Shown one piece after another: positions 17,165 through 27,040 of a DNA stretch of 64,000 nucleotides. A program made the translations under genes and the position numbers. The DNA comes from Limnohabitans sp. B9-3 (lineage in GTDB: Bacteria > Pseudomonadota > Gammaproteobacteria > Burkholderiales > Burkholderiaceae_C), in assembly GCF_002778325.1 (NCBI RefSeq), contig NZ_NESI01000001.1, positions 496,001-560,000 on the forward strand, given 5' to 3'. Each line of letters starts with the position of its first letter. Within the stretch, counting starts at the first letter, position 1. Below the pieces are notes generated by a model. It saw nothing but the letters and a program-made list of their open reading frames with translations. It had not been told where the DNA came from and did not search any database.

Positions 17165-17430
17165 GGCGCGACCATCGACGAAATGCGAGCAGCAATGCGC
17201 CCCCACACCCCTCGTCTGTTCGCTTCAGACGATTGGCCCCAGGCCCCAATTTCATCCAAGGTGCGCCAGCAGCCTTCGCAAACTTGGGTGTCGTCGCTCA
17301 TGCGGCACACCGAAATGCAAGGGGACGGAACCGGCCCTGCATCGCGCAAGACCTTCTGTGCATAGGCCAACAAATTCAGCGCAACGGCTGAAGGGCCTTG
17401 AGGTTTGGGGGTAAGTTCACTGCCGCACAT
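17161..17430 (-). CDS. DUF1289 domain protein
   Basis: About 89 aa with the DUF1289 core PCISVCRMSDDTQVCEGCWRTLDEIGAW, containing four conserved cysteines that suggest a metal or Fe-S site (not shown). It overlaps the isomerase gene downstream by four bases, so the two are co-translated. The start is uncertain: an in-frame TTG at 17446-17448 would add six residues, and neither has a strong ribosome site. Confidence 0.8.
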   Translation of the reverse strand: MCGSELTPKPQGPSAVALNLLAYAQKVLRDAGPVPSPCISVCRMSDDTQVCEGCWRTLDEIGAWGQSSEANRRGVWGRIAARISSMVAP

Positions 17431-17495
17431 GGAACTATTGTGAAGCAATCACAGCGTCCCATGTGTCCCATGAGGAATTAACCCTGAAGAAGGAT

Positions 17496-18221
17496 TTACC
17501 GAGCTGCGCCAAATACTTTTGACAACAACGCACTACCGGCAGCCGCTGGGTTTTGGCGTAATTTTTTTTCTTCTTCGGCAATCATCGCAAACAGGCCATC
17601 CAATGATTTTCCGGTCACGTATTGCTGCACGCTGGCATTCTCTTTGTTGACCACGCCAAGGCTGGCGGCCTTGCCTGCTACGTCGTTATAAAGGGCTGCA
17701 GCGCCTACTTTTTCAGTCGCTTGGGTCACGGCGGGCAAAAATCTCACGGCCATAGGTTCGCGCGTTTTGGTTGAAAAGAATGTCGTGGCCGAGGTGTCGC
17801 CGCCCATCAAAATCGACTTGGCATCGCTCAACGACATCGATTGAATAGCGCCCACCAACAGGTCTTTCGACAAGGGGATGGCCGACTCCGCCGCGCGGTT
17901 CATAGACACCACCAACTCATCCATCTTTTGCCCCAAACCCATGCGTTTGAGCAACTTAGCAGCGTCATTCAAATAGCCAGGCAAGCCAATACGGACTTTC
18001 TCGTTGCCCATAAACCCGTCTGGTTTGGCCAACAAGTTCACCGCAGCTTGTGCCCCTTTTTCTAACGCGGCCTTGATGCCTAGCCCCGCGTCTTTGTCGG
18101 TCAAATCGGCCAAGCTCAGCGCATGCGCCTGGGTGTAAGCCAACGTCAACAAGGCGGCGAAGCTTACGGTCACGTGGCGATTGAATTGGCGGCGGGTGGG
18201 TTGAACGCGTGAGATTGGCAT
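17496..18221 (-). CDS. DUF4197 exported protein
   Basis: A 241-aa protein with an N-terminal export signal: TRRQFNR followed by a hydrophobic stretch ending in THAHA-like QAHA, compatible with a Tat signal. The mature part matches my recollection of DUF4197 (GLGIKAALEKGAQAAVNLL, then GFMGNEKVRIGLPGYL and QYVTGKSLDGLFAMIAEEEKKLR). Function unknown, likely periplasmic. It stands alone, about 48 bp downstream of the HMG-CoA lyase side and transcribed in the same direction. Confidence 0.82.
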   Translation of the reverse strand: MPISRVQPTRRQFNRHVTVSFAALLTLAYTQAHALSLADLTDKDAGLGIKAALEKGAQAAVNLLAKPDGFMGNEKVRIGLPGYLNDAAKLLKRMGLGQKMDELVVSMNRAAESAIPLSKDLLVGAIQSMSLSDAKSILMGGDTSATTFFSTKTREPMAVRFLPAVTQATEKVGAAALYNDVAGKAASLGVVNKENASVQQYVTGKSLDGLFAMIAEEEKKLRQNPAAAGSALLSKVFGAAR

Positions 18222-18284
18222 AAAGCTCCTGAGGGTTGAGTGTCCGAAGGAGCGAGTCTAGCGCCAGATTTGAAGCTGAAAGTG

Positions 18285-19205
18285 TTAAGAATTGTTGCGT
18301 TTGCTGATCACGGCGCGTGCGACGCGTGAGCCTGATGGTCGGCCTAAAAAATCGCTGATGAATGCGCCCGCATCAATCAGCGCATCGAGGTCTATGCCGG
18401 TCTCAATGCCCATGCCATGCAACATGTACACCACGTCTTCGGTGGCCACGTTGCCCGTGGCGCCTTTGGCGTACGGGCAGCCGCCCAATCCCGCCACCGA
18501 CGACTGAAAGTTCCAAACGCCCATCTGCAAGGCCGCCAAGGTGTTGGACAGCGCCTGCCCATACGTGTCATGGAAATGCCCCGACACATGGGCCACCTCG
18601 AAGTGCTGGAGCGTGGCCTCGATGGCCTCTTGCACCTTGAGCGGTGTGCCAACACCAATCGTATCGGCCACGTCCACGCGTTGCACACCAATACTTTTCA
18701 TCAATCCGGCCAGATAGGCCACGCGCTCGGGCGCGATGTCGCCTTCATAAGGGCAACCCACCGTGCAACTCATCGCACCACGAACAGCAATGCCCGCAGC
18801 CAAGGCTGCTTCAACGACCGGCGCAAAACGTTCGATGCTCTCAGCGATCGAGCAATTGATGTTCTTTTGGCTGAAGGCCTCGCTGGCTGCGCCGAACACC
18901 ACGATCTCGTCGGGCTTAGATGTCACCGACGCCTGAAAGCCTTGCAGATTGGGCGTGAGCACCGAGTAGCGCACGTTAGGCAAACGCGTGATGCCCGCCA
19001 TCACCTCGGCGTTGTCTGCCATCTGCGGCACCCACTTGGGCGACACAAAACTGGTGACTTCAATCTCGCACAACCCCGCCGCTTGCAAGCGATGCACCAG
19101 CTCGATCTTGACCGCGGCTGGCACCGGTTGCTTTTCGTTTTGCAGGCCGTCGCGAGGGCCGACATCGATGAGTTGGACGCGAGAAGGCAAGTTCATGGTT
19201 GTCAT
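18285..19205 (-). CDS. liuE: hydroxymethylglutaryl-CoA lyase
   Basis: A 306-aa protein that cleaves HMG-CoA to acetoacetate and acetyl-CoA, the last dedicated step of leucine degradation. The N-terminal DVGPRDGLQNE and the signature GLGGCPYAKGATGNVATED with the catalytic cysteine are present, plus metal ligands in GHFHDTYGQ. It is the last gene of the minus-strand block ghrA-like/mccA/hydratase/mccB, 12 bp after the dehydrogenase. Confidence 0.95.
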   Translation of the reverse strand: MTTMNLPSRVQLIDVGPRDGLQNEKQPVPAAVKIELVHRLQAAGLCEIEVTSFVSPKWVPQMADNAEVMAGITRLPNVRYSVLTPNLQGFQASVTSKPDEIVVFGAASEAFSQKNINCSIAESIERFAPVVEAALAAGIAVRGAMSCTVGCPYEGDIAPERVAYLAGLMKSIGVQRVDVADTIGVGTPLKVQEAIEATLQHFEVAHVSGHFHDTYGQALSNTLAALQMGVWNFQSSVAGLGGCPYAKGATGNVATEDVVYMLHGMGIETGIDLDALIDAGAFISDFLGRPSGSRVARAVISKRNNS

Positions 19206-19217
19206 CGTTTTTAAAAA

Positions 19218-20138
19218 TCAATAGCCCGTGCGCGGGTCGACCACGCCAGAAATGGTTTGCCCTTGTTCAAGCGCCAGCATCTTGTTCACAATTTGTGCCG
19301 CGCTTTCATCCCGCAAGGTACGCGCCGAGGTATGCGGCGTGACGGTGATTTTGGGATGCGTCCAAAACGCATGACCAGCGGGCAGCGGCTCAGTGCGAAA
19401 CACATCCAAGGTGGCACCGGCCAAATGGCCGCTGTCGAGCAAAGCCAACAAATCTTCTTCCACCAGATGCCGACCACGCGCCACGTTGATCACATAGGCA
19501 TGCGGCGGCAGCTGCGACAAAGTGGCTTGGTTCAACACGTTTTCGGTCTCGGGCGTGAGCGGCAACAAATTGACCAACACACGGCTGCTGGACAAGAACG
19601 CGTTCAATTGCTGCGCGCCCGCAAAGCACTGCACGCCCGGCAATTGTTTGGCGCTGCGGCTCCAGCCATTCACCGGAAATTCAAAGGCTTGCAAGGTCTT
19701 GGCCACGCGGGCACCCAACACCCCCAAGCCCATCACGCCCACCGAAAAATCGGTCCGCAGGTTGGGCTTGCGGTACGACCACTTGCCCTCACGCACATCG
19801 CGCTCGTACGCGTCGAACTCGCGAAAATGACGAATCACCGCATGGCTCACGTACTCGGCCATTTGCACGGACATGCCCGCATCATCCAAGCGCACGACTT
19901 GAAGCGTGGGTGGCAAGCGCAGCTGCAACAAGGCGTCGACGCCGGCACCAATATTGAACAAGGTCTTGAGGCCAACTTGTTCATCGATGAAGGATTGCGG
20001 CGGAGCCCACACCACCGCATGGTCAGCCACAGGGCTACCAGGCTGCCACACCGACACGTCCGCTTGCGGCAGAAACGCGCGCAAGCTGTCCACCCAAGGT
20101 TCGGGTTTGATGTTCGTAAGGCAGATGGTGATTTTCAT
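19218..20138 (-). CDS. ghrA: glyoxylate/hydroxypyruvate reductase A-like D-2-hydroxyacid dehydrogenase
   Basis: A 306-aa NAD(P)-dependent D-2-hydroxyacid dehydrogenase: nucleotide-binding VMGLGVLGARVAK, catalytic Arg in NVARGRHLVEEDLL and the catalytic His in TPHTSARTLRDE. Closest by appearance to GhrA. The frame extends upstream into mccA, but MKITICLTNIKPEPW at 20136-20138 is the family start and lies four bases after the mccA stop. Its presence inside the leucine block is unexplained: a role on branched 2-hydroxyacids is possible but only inference. Confidence 0.87.
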   Translation of the reverse strand: MKITICLTNIKPEPWVDSLRAFLPQADVSVWQPGSPVADHAVVWAPPQSFIDEQVGLKTLFNIGAGVDALLQLRLPPTLQVVRLDDAGMSVQMAEYVSHAVIRHFREFDAYERDVREGKWSYRKPNLRTDFSVGVMGLGVLGARVAKTLQAFEFPVNGWSRSAKQLPGVQCFAGAQQLNAFLSSSRVLVNLLPLTPETENVLNQATLSQLPPHAYVINVARGRHLVEEDLLALLDSGHLAGATLDVFRTEPLPAGHAFWTHPKITVTPHTSARTLRDESAAQIVNKMLALEQGQTISGVVDPRTGY

Positions 20139-20142
20139 GCGG

Positions 20143-22242
20143 TCAATCGGTTTTGAGTTTGAGCAACTCCGCGCCTTCTGCCACTTGGTCGCCGGGTGCG
20201 TACAGCAACTCCAGCACTTCGCCATCGGCGGGCGCGGCCATGGTGTGTTCCATTTTCATCGCTTCCATCATAGCGAGCGGCTGGCCGGCTTTGACTTTGT
20301 CACCTACGTTTACCGAGAAAGACACCACCTTGCCGGGCATGGGTGCCGTCAGGCGTCCACCCGCTTCTTGCACCTCGCCCGCATGGGCCAACGCGTCGAC
20401 CACGGTGATGCGTGTCGCACCCTGCGGAGCAAACACATGGGCCACATCGTCGCCACCTTCCACATGCATGAACACCTGCACGCGGGCTTGTTGATCGGCA
20501 AACGCAATGGCCAACTGATCGCCCTCGGCACGCCATGTCAGGGCGCCGGCAACGGGTTGAGGCAAAGGTGTGCCAACAGTCTCAATAGCGGCATGGGCGG
20601 AAGGTGCATGCACCACAGCCTCCATCGCGAGCTGTGTGGTGCCATCGTGGCCATACGTCAACAGCGCGGTTTGCGCTTGGCCGTGAAACACAAACCCAAA
20701 GCGACGCGTCGCCACGCCATAAGCACGCCAGCCATCGCGACGGCTGAATGGGTCGTTGCCAGTCAACGCAGCTTCACGTTGCAAGGTGCTGGCCACCACA
20801 GCGGCAGTGGTCAAAGCTAAGCCCAAAGGTTCTTGGCCAAACAAGGCTTTGTCTTCGCGCTGAATGAGCGCCGTGTCGAGCTTGGCCCTGGCGAAGGAAT
20901 CGGTTTGGATGACGCGACGCAAGAACTGCACATTGGTGGTCAAGCCCACGATGCGCGTTTGCGCCAAGGCCTCGTCTAAACGTGCCAGCGCTTGCTCGCG
21001 CGCGTCGCCATGCACGATGAGCTTAGCCACCATGGAGTCGTAAAACGGGCTGATGCTGTCGCCTTCACGCACGCCGTCGTCGATGCGCACAGACAGGCCT
21101 GTGTGGCTGGTGTTCGGAATCTCAAAACTGCTGCACGCAGGCTTGCGGTACACCGACAAAGTCCCGGTCGCAGGCAAGAAGTTGTTATCGGGGTTCTCGG
21201 CGCAAATACGCGCTTCGATGGCATGGCCTTGAATGCGCAATTGGTCTTGACGCAAAGGCAAGGGCTCGCCGCTGGCGACGCGCAATTGCCATTCCACCAA
21301 GTCGAGCCCTGTGATGGCTTCGGTCACGGGGTGTTCTACCTGCAAGCGGGTGTTCATCTCCATGAAGAAAAACTTCATCGACTCGGGGCTGTCATAACCC
21401 GTTTGCTCGACGATGAACTCCACCGTTCCCGCGCCCACGTAGTTGACGGCTTTGGCTGCGGCTACGGCGGCTTCGCCCATTTGTTTGCGCAACGCTTCAG
21501 TCATGCCAGGCGCAGGGGCTTCTTCCAACACTTTTTGGTGGCGGCGTTGCACTGAACAGTCGCGCTCGAACAAATACACGCAGTTACCGTGTGTATCGCC
21601 AAACACTTGGATTTCGATGTGACGAGGGCGCTGCACATACTTCTCGACCAACACCGCGTCATCGCCAAAGCTGTTGATGGCTTCGCGTTTGCAGCTGGCC
21701 AAAGCCTCGGCAAAGTCAGCCGTCTTTTCAACAATACGCATGCCCTTGCCACCGCCGCCCGCACTGGCTTTGATGAGGACGGGGTAGCCCATGTGGTCGG
21801 CTTCGCGCTGCAACAAAGCAGGGTCTTGGTCAGCGCCGTGGTAACCGGGAACCAAAGGCACGCCCGCTTTTTCCATCAACTGCTTGGACGCCGCTTTGAG
21901 GCCCATGGCCTGAATGGCCGAAGCGGGGGGGCCAATGAAGACCAAGCCGGCGGCGGCGCAGGCTTTGGCGAAGTCTTCGTTCTCGCTCAAGAAACCGTAG
22001 CCAGGGTGCACGGCTTGGGCGCCCGTGTCTTGCGCGGCTTGCAAGATGCGCTCCCAGCGCAGGTAACTGTCTTTGGGGGCGCTGCCACCAATATGAACGG
22101 CTTCGTCACACACCTGCACGTGTTTGGCTTGCGCGTCTGCGTCTGAATACACGGCCACCGTTTTGATGCCCAATTTGCGCGCGGTCGCTGCCACACGGCA
22201 GGCGATTTCGCCACGGTTGGCGATGAGGATTTTTTGAAACAT
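20143..22242 (-). CDS. liuD: methylcrotonyl-CoA carboxylase, biotin-carboxylase/biotin-carrier subunit
   Basis: A 699-aa acyl-CoA carboxylase alpha subunit. The biotin carboxylase part begins MFQKILIANRGEIACRV and has the ATP-grasp loop KASAGGGGKGMRIV. The C-terminal biotinyl domain carries the modified Lys at about 663 in EAMKMEHT. Together with the carboxyltransferase encoded upstream it carboxylates 3-methylcrotonyl-CoA. Assignment to MCC rather than propionyl-CoA carboxylase rests on neighbours (hydratase, HMG-CoA lyase, MCC-type beta subunit). ATG at 22240-22242 is the family start. Confidence 0.93.
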   Translation of the reverse strand: MFQKILIANRGEIACRVAATARKLGIKTVAVYSDADAQAKHVQVCDEAVHIGGSAPKDSYLRWERILQAAQDTGAQAVHPGYGFLSENEDFAKACAAAGLVFIGPPASAIQAMGLKAASKQLMEKAGVPLVPGYHGADQDPALLQREADHMGYPVLIKASAGGGGKGMRIVEKTADFAEALASCKREAINSFGDDAVLVEKYVQRPRHIEIQVFGDTHGNCVYLFERDCSVQRRHQKVLEEAPAPGMTEALRKQMGEAAVAAAKAVNYVGAGTVEFIVEQTGYDSPESMKFFFMEMNTRLQVEHPVTEAITGLDLVEWQLRVASGEPLPLRQDQLRIQGHAIEARICAENPDNNFLPATGTLSVYRKPACSSFEIPNTSHTGLSVRIDDGVREGDSISPFYDSMVAKLIVHGDAREQALARLDEALAQTRIVGLTTNVQFLRRVIQTDSFARAKLDTALIQREDKALFGQEPLGLALTTAAVVASTLQREAALTGNDPFSRRDGWRAYGVATRRFGFVFHGQAQTALLTYGHDGTTQLAMEAVVHAPSAHAAIETVGTPLPQPVAGALTWRAEGDQLAIAFADQQARVQVFMHVEGGDDVAHVFAPQGATRITVVDALAHAGEVQEAGGRLTAPMPGKVVSFSVNVGDKVKAGQPLAMMEAMKMEHTMAAPADGEVLELLYAPGDQVAEGAELLKLKTD

Positions 22243-22328
22243 GACGGGTTGTCTTTCTGAGTTCAAGGCGAGGCGTGAATGGCGATGCGTGAATGGCGAT
22301 GGGTAAGTCGACGGCGGGCGAAACCGCG

Positions 22329-23123
22329 TCAGAGCAGCCAGTTGGGTTTGCGTTTTTGCAAGAACGATTGCACGCCTTCTTTGCCTTGTGCACTGGCACG
22401 AATATCGGCAATACCCGCCACGGTGTGGGCCACGAGGGCATCATCAATCTCGCGCTCGGCCACGTGTTGCACCAAGCGCTTACAGGCACGCACGGCGTTG
22501 GGGCTGGCACTGCCCAAGGCGCTGGTGAGCTCGGCTACTTTGGCGTCTAACGCGTCGGCCGTGACCACCTCGTGGACCAAGCCTGTGCGGTGCGCTTCGG
22601 CAGCGCTGAAACGCTCAGCCGTCAAAAAGTAACGGTGCGAGGCACGCGCGCCCATGGCACGAATCACGTAGGGGCTGATGGTGGCGGGGATGAGGCCCAG
22701 CTTGACCTCGCTCAAACAGTAGGTAGCCGTGTCCACACTCACCGCCATGTCGCAAGCGGCAACTAGCCCTAAGCCCCCCGCAAACACATCGCCCTGCACG
22801 CGGGCGATGGTGGGCTTGGGGCAGTCGTAAATAGCGCGCAGCATCGTAGCGAGTTGACCTGCGTCGGCGAGATTTTCGTCGCGCGTGTAGTCGGCCATGC
22901 GGCGCATCCAGTTCAGATCGGCGCCAGCGCAAAACGCGGGGCCGAGAGCGGCCAACACCACGCAGCGCACGTCAATCGCTTGACCGGCTTCGAGGAAAGC
23001 GGTCTTCAATTCTGAAATGACTTCATCATTGAACGCGTTGCGCACATCGGGGCGGTTGAGCGTGATGGTGCGCACGCCCGCTTGGGTAGCAACAGACAGG
23101 GCTGAAGGGTTGGTGGTTGTCAT
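22329..23123 (-). CDS. liuC: enoyl-CoA hydratase, probable methylglutaconyl-CoA hydratase
   Basis: A 264-aa crotonase-fold protein with the oxyanion-hole segment GPAFCAGADLNWMRRM and GDVFAGGLGLVAACD. The ADLNWM signature is characteristic of the LiuC/AUH type. It hydrates 3-methylglutaconyl-CoA to HMG-CoA, the step between MCC and HMG-CoA lyase, and lies exactly between the two MCC subunit genes. The ATG at 23121-23123 was preferred to an upstream one within mccB. Confidence 0.92.
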   Translation of the reverse strand: MTTTNPSALSVATQAGVRTITLNRPDVRNAFNDEVISELKTAFLEAGQAIDVRCVVLAALGPAFCAGADLNWMRRMADYTRDENLADAGQLATMLRAIYDCPKPTIARVQGDVFAGGLGLVAACDMAVSVDTATYCLSEVKLGLIPATISPYVIRAMGARASHRYFLTAERFSAAEAHRTGLVHEVVTADALDAKVAELTSALGSASPNAVRACKRLVQHVAEREIDDALVAHTVAGIADIRASAQGKEGVQSFLQKRKPNWLL

Positions 23124-23139
23124 AAAAATGCCTCTTGCA

Positions 23140-24762
23140 TCACATGCGGAACAAACCAAATTTGGTGTCTGGAATCGGCGCATTCAACGATGCACTCAGG
23201 CCCAGCGCCAGCACACGCCGCGTGTCGGCGGGGTCGATCACGCCGTCGTCCCACAAGCGGGCGGTGGCGAAATAGGGGTGACCTTGTTCTTCGTACTGTT
23301 GGCGAATGGGGTCTTTGAACGCTTGTTCGTCTTCAGCGCTCCAAGCCGCCTCGCCTTTGAGCCCCGATTTAGCTTCCATGCCGTCGCGCTTGACCGTGGC
23401 CAACACGCTGGCCGCTTGCTCACCGCCCATGACGGAGATGCGTGCGTTCGGCCACATCCACAAAAAGCGTGGGCTGAACGCGCGGCCGCACATGCCGTAA
23501 TTGCCCGCACCAAAACTGCCGCCAATGATGATGGTGAACTTGGGCACAGCCGCAGTGGCCACCGCCGTGACCATCTTTGCGCCGTTGCGCGCAATGCCTT
23601 CGTTTTCGTACTTGCGACCCACCATAAAGCCGGTGATGTTTTGCAAAAACACCAAGGGAATTTTTCGCTGGCAGCACAGCTCGATAAAGTGCGCGCCTTT
23701 CAAAGCAGACTCGCTGAACAAGATGCCGTTGTTGGCAATGATGCCAACCGGCATGCCTTCGATGCGCGCAAAGCCGCACACCAACGTGGTGCCAAAGCGG
23801 GCTTTGAATTCGTCAAACTCCGAGCCGTCCACGATGCGCGCAATGATCTCGCGCACATCAAACGGCTTGCGCGTGTCAGCAGGGATGACGCCATACAACT
23901 CTTGCGCATCAAACTTCGGTGGCACGGGCGCATGCGTTGCGATGTTGGGTTGTTTTTGAGCGTTCAAGTTTTTCACGGTCTGACGTGCCAGCGCCAACGC
24001 GTGCACATCGTTTTGTGCCAAGTGGTCGGCAACGCCAGACAGACGGGTGTGCACATCGCCACCGCCGAGGTCTTCTGCCGTCACCACTTCGCCAGTCGCA
24101 GCCTTCACCAAGGGCGGGCCACCCAAGAAGATGGTGCCTTGATTTTTAACGATGATGGTTTCGTCGCTCATCGCGGGCACATACGCGCCGCCTGCGGTGC
24201 AACTGCCCATCACCACCGCGATTTGCGCAATGCCTTGCGCGCTCATGTTGGCTTGGTTGAAGAAGATGCGGCCAAAGTGGTCGCGATCGGGGAACACCTC
24301 GTCTTGGTTGGGCAAGTTGGCACCGCCCGAGTCGACCAAGTAAATGCACGGCAAGTTGTTTTGCTGCGCGATCTCTTGCGCGCGCAAATGCTTCTTCACC
24401 GTGAGCGGGTAGTAAGTGCCGCCCTTCACCGTGGCGTCGTTGCACACGATCATGCAGTCCACACCGCTGACGCGGCCAATGCCAACGATCAAGCCAGCAC
24501 ACGGCGCGTCGTTGTTGTACATGTTGAGCGCAGCGAGCGGTGCCACCTCTAAAAATGGCGTGCCGGGGTCGAGCAGCATTTGCACGCGGTCACGGGGCAA
24601 GAGTTTGCCGCGTGCAGTGTGTTTGGCGCGAGCAGCCTCGCCGCCACCGACGGCAATTTTTTCGAGATGCGCTTTGAGGTCATCCACCACGGTGCGCATG
24701 GCGGCAGCGTTGGCTGCGAAATCTCCGGAGCGGGGGTTCAATTGGGTGTGCAAAACAGTCAT
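23140..24762 (-). CDS. liuB: methylcrotonyl-CoA carboxylase, carboxyltransferase subunit
   Basis: A 540-aa carboxyltransferase. Segments [37 protein letters not shown] and the C-terminal [18 protein letters not shown] are typical of MCC beta rather than propionyl-CoA carboxylase beta. It forms a complex with the biotin subunit. ATG at 24760-24762 fits the family N-terminus ([19 protein letters not shown]); the frame extends upstream only through the divergent promoter. First gene of the minus-strand block, facing an AraC regulator. Confidence 0.94.
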   Translation of the reverse strand: MTVLHTQLNPRSGDFAANAAAMRTVVDDLKAHLEKIAVGGGEAARAKHTARGKLLPRDRVQMLLDPGTPFLEVAPLAALNMYNNDAPCAGLIVGIGRVSGVDCMIVCNDATVKGGTYYPLTVKKHLRAQEIAQQNNLPCIYLVDSGGANLPNQDEVFPDRDHFGRIFFNQANMSAQGIAQIAVVMGSCTAGGAYVPAMSDETIIVKNQGTIFLGGPPLVKAATGEVVTAEDLGGGDVHTRLSGVADHLAQNDVHALALARQTVKNLNAQKQPNIATHAPVPPKFDAQELYGVIPADTRKPFDVREIIARIVDGSEFDEFKARFGTTLVCGFARIEGMPVGIIANNGILFSESALKGAHFIELCCQRKIPLVFLQNITGFMVGRKYENEGIARNGAKMVTAVATAAVPKFTIIIGGSFGAGNYGMCGRAFSPRFLWMWPNARISVMGGEQAASVLATVKRDGMEAKSGLKGEAAWSAEDEQAFKDPIRQQYEEQGHPYFATARLWDDGVIDPADTRRVLALGLSASLNAPIPDTKFGLFRM

Positions 24763-24850
24763 GCGTGGGTCCTTTGCGTGTGAGCGTAAAGCGAACCGGC
24801 ACGCAGAGCGTGTCAGCATGGTTGCAAATCCTGCCACAATTCGACCCAAC

Positions 24851-25894
24851 ATGGTTAACCCTAGCCGCCCACTCACCCCCTCGCCGACTCAGGGCCGAGC
24901 CGAGACGCCGATTGCTTTTATTCAAACCATAGCCGCCGCTTATGCACAACGCGGCGTAGGCATGGAGAGCGCCTTGGCAAAGGCACAAATCGAGCCATCG
25001 TTGCTGCTGCAGAACAACGCGCGCGTGACCGCCATGCAGATGGAACTGATCTCAGGCATTGCCATGCAAGAGCTGGACGATGAAGGCTTGGGCTGGTTCA
25101 GCCGACGCCTGCCTTGGGGCAGCTATGGGCTATTGGTGAGGGCCTCGCTCACGTCGACCACGCTGGGTTTGGCGCTGGCCCGCTGGTGCAGACACCACGG
25201 CTTACTGACGGACGACATTCACCTGCACCTCAGCGAACACGACGGTGTGGCCACCTTGCAATTGGACGAGGCGCACGACTTGGGCGGCTTTCGTGAATTC
25301 TGTGTGGTGTCTGTGTTGCGCAATGCCTTGGGCGTGGCGTGTTGGTTGACCGACTCACGCATTCCCCTGCAAGCCACCCGCCTGCGCTTTGCCGCGCCCG
25401 CCCACCAAGACAGCTACCGCGTGTTGTTTGACGGTCCCACCACATTCAACGCGACTGTCAACAGTTTGCAGTTCGATGCTGGCTATCTGGCCTTGCCCGT
25501 GCGCCGCGACGAAGCCGCCCTGCAACACATGCTGCAACGCGCACTGCTGCTGACCGTGCGCCCTTACCGACGCGACCGCTTGTTGGTCGAAAAAGTGCGC
25601 CAAACCCTGGCCCAGCACCCAGAACATGGCCGCAACGCCGAGGACTTGGCCGCGTGGCTCAACATGTCGGCACGCACGCTGCACCGGCAGCTGAAAGAAG
25701 AAGGGGCCTCGTTGCAAGCGCTCAAAGACGCCGTGCGCCGCGATGTCGCCATGGATTTGTTGCTGCGCACACAACGCCCTGTCAAACAAATTGCCGAGGC
25801 GGCGGGATTTCAAAACGAGAAAAGTTTTATTCGTGCATTCAAAGGCTGGACAGGCACCTCACCAGACGCGTTTCGACAACAAGGCCCTCGCTGA
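24851..25894 (+). CDS. AraC-family transcriptional regulator
   Basis: A 347-aa protein with an N-terminal arabinose-binding-like domain of the PF12625 type and a C-terminal pair of helix-turn-helix motifs ([22 protein letters not shown] and [29 protein letters not shown]). It is divergent from mccB across about 88 bp, so it is the best local candidate for regulating the carboxylase block. The ligand could be an acyl-CoA or free acid. An in-frame ATG at 24818 would add 11 residues. Confidence 0.88.
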   Translation: MVNPSRPLTPSPTQGRAETPIAFIQTIAAAYAQRGVGMESALAKAQIEPSLLLQNNARVTAMQMELISGIAMQELDDEGLGWFSRRLPWGSYGLLVRASLTSTTLGLALARWCRHHGLLTDDIHLHLSEHDGVATLQLDEAHDLGGFREFCVVSVLRNALGVACWLTDSRIPLQATRLRFAAPAHQDSYRVLFDGPTTFNATVNSLQFDAGYLALPVRRDEAALQHMLQRALLLTVRPYRRDRLLVEKVRQTLAQHPEHGRNAEDLAAWLNMSARTLHRQLKEEGASLQALKDAVRRDVAMDLLLRTQRPVKQIAEAAGFQNEKSFIRAFKGWTGTSPDAFRQQGPR

Positions 25895-25913
25895 TCGAAA
25901 GCAACGCTGTCGA

Positions 25914-26570
25914 TCACGCGGCAGTGAACAGCGCGGGCAACTCGCTCATACAAGTGAACACGTGGATAGCACCAGCGGCACGCAAAGCATCGGCCTGCCC
26001 GTGGGCGGCATAGCCCCACACCGTGGCACCCGCGGCCACGCCAGCGGTCACGCCAACCGGTGTGTCTTCAACCGCCAGGCAACGCTTGGGATCTTTGCCC
26101 AAATGCGCGGCAGCGGCCAAATACACATCGGGTGCGGGTTTGGTCTGCGGCACCTCGTGGCCACTGAAGATGCGGCCATCAAAGAAGTGGAACAAGCCCA
26201 CTTTGCCCAGCATCAAATTGATCTTGAATCGGTCTGCACCAGACGCACAAGCGATCTGACCTTGGCAAGCATCGAAGACGTGTTGCACGGCGGCGTGAAT
26301 GTGCGGGATGGCCGTGATTTCGGTCTCTAAACGCAGATTGCGTCGGCGGTAAAACTCGTCCATGAAGGCATCTGTCAACGGCTGGCCCGTGTTCGCCTCG
26401 ATCAAGTCGCGGCGGTTGCGCACAGTGTGGCCCACAAAGTGCGCCATGCACTCTTGCAAGGTCAGAGTCCAGCCCGCTTCTTGCAACATGTCACGCAAGG
26501 AACCACAGGTGATGGCTTCGCTGTCGACCAGCACGCCATCGCAATCAAACAACACAGCTTCGAATTTCAT
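25914..26570 (-). CDS. HAD-superfamily phosphatase (beta-phosphoglucomutase-like subclass)
   Basis: A 218-aa hydrolase with the nucleophile motif FDCDGVLVDSE at the N-terminus, a helical cap, KPAPD (Lys of motif III) and VEDTPVGVTAG (motif IV). The DCDGVLVDSE type groups with sugar-phosphate or nucleotide phosphatases; the substrate cannot be told. It is convergent with the AraC gene. The start at 26568-26570 removes 29 residues of non-family sequence. Confidence 0.87.
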   Translation of the reverse strand: MKFEAVLFDCDGVLVDSEAITCGSLRDMLQEAGWTLTLQECMAHFVGHTVRNRRDLIEANTGQPLTDAFMDEFYRRRNLRLETEITAIPHIHAAVQHVFDACQGQIACASGADRFKINLMLGKVGLFHFFDGRIFSGHEVPQTKPAPDVYLAAAAHLGKDPKRCLAVEDTPVGVTAGVAAGATVWGYAAHGQADALRAAGAIHVFTCMSELPALFTAA

Positions 26571-26626
26571 GCGCTGATTATCGCGACCTGAACTGGCGTA
26601 GAAAAGCAGCGTCCGCCCACGACGCG

Positions 26627-27031
26627 CTAGAGCACATCGCCATCTACATAGAACCAACGGCCGTCTTCACGCACAAAGCGACTGCGCTCATGCATGCGCA
26701 CGGCACCGCTGGGCAATCGGTAACGGGCGACAAAGGTCACCTCGGCCGTGAGGTCGCCGGTCATGCGGTGGTCGCGCACCTCAAGGCCCAACCATTTCGC
26801 ATCTCCATCAAAGTCCAGCGACGCAGGTCGGGTGCTGGTGTGCCATGTTGCCAACAAATAGTCAGCGCGCTGATGCACAAAAGCGCTGTAACGGGATCGC
26901 ATCAAGCACTCAGCATTTGGGGCCAGCGCCACGTCGACGTGGTCGACAAAGGCACCGCAGCAGGCGGTGTAGGCAATAGGGCGGCGCTTTGCATCGGTGC
27001 GCCCACAGGGGCAAGCGGTCACGGCGGTCAT
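26627..27031 (-). CDS. YchJ-family (UPF0225) SEC-C-like protein
   Basis: A 134-aa protein with the N-terminal cysteine cluster CPCGR...YTACCGAFV and [13 protein letters not shown], which define the YchJ family. The cysteines resemble the SEC-C zinc module. Function is not known. It lies between the cupredoxin gene and the HAD phosphatase on the same strand, 9 bp after the cupredoxin stop. Confidence 0.87.
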   Translation of the reverse strand: MTAVTACPCGRTDAKRRPIAYTACCGAFVDHVDVALAPNAECLMRSRYSAFVHQRADYLLATWHTSTRPASLDFDGDAKWLGLEVRDHRMTGDLTAEVTFVARYRLPSGAVRMHERSRFVREDGRWFYVDGDVL

Positions 27032-27040
27032 GCGGGGCTT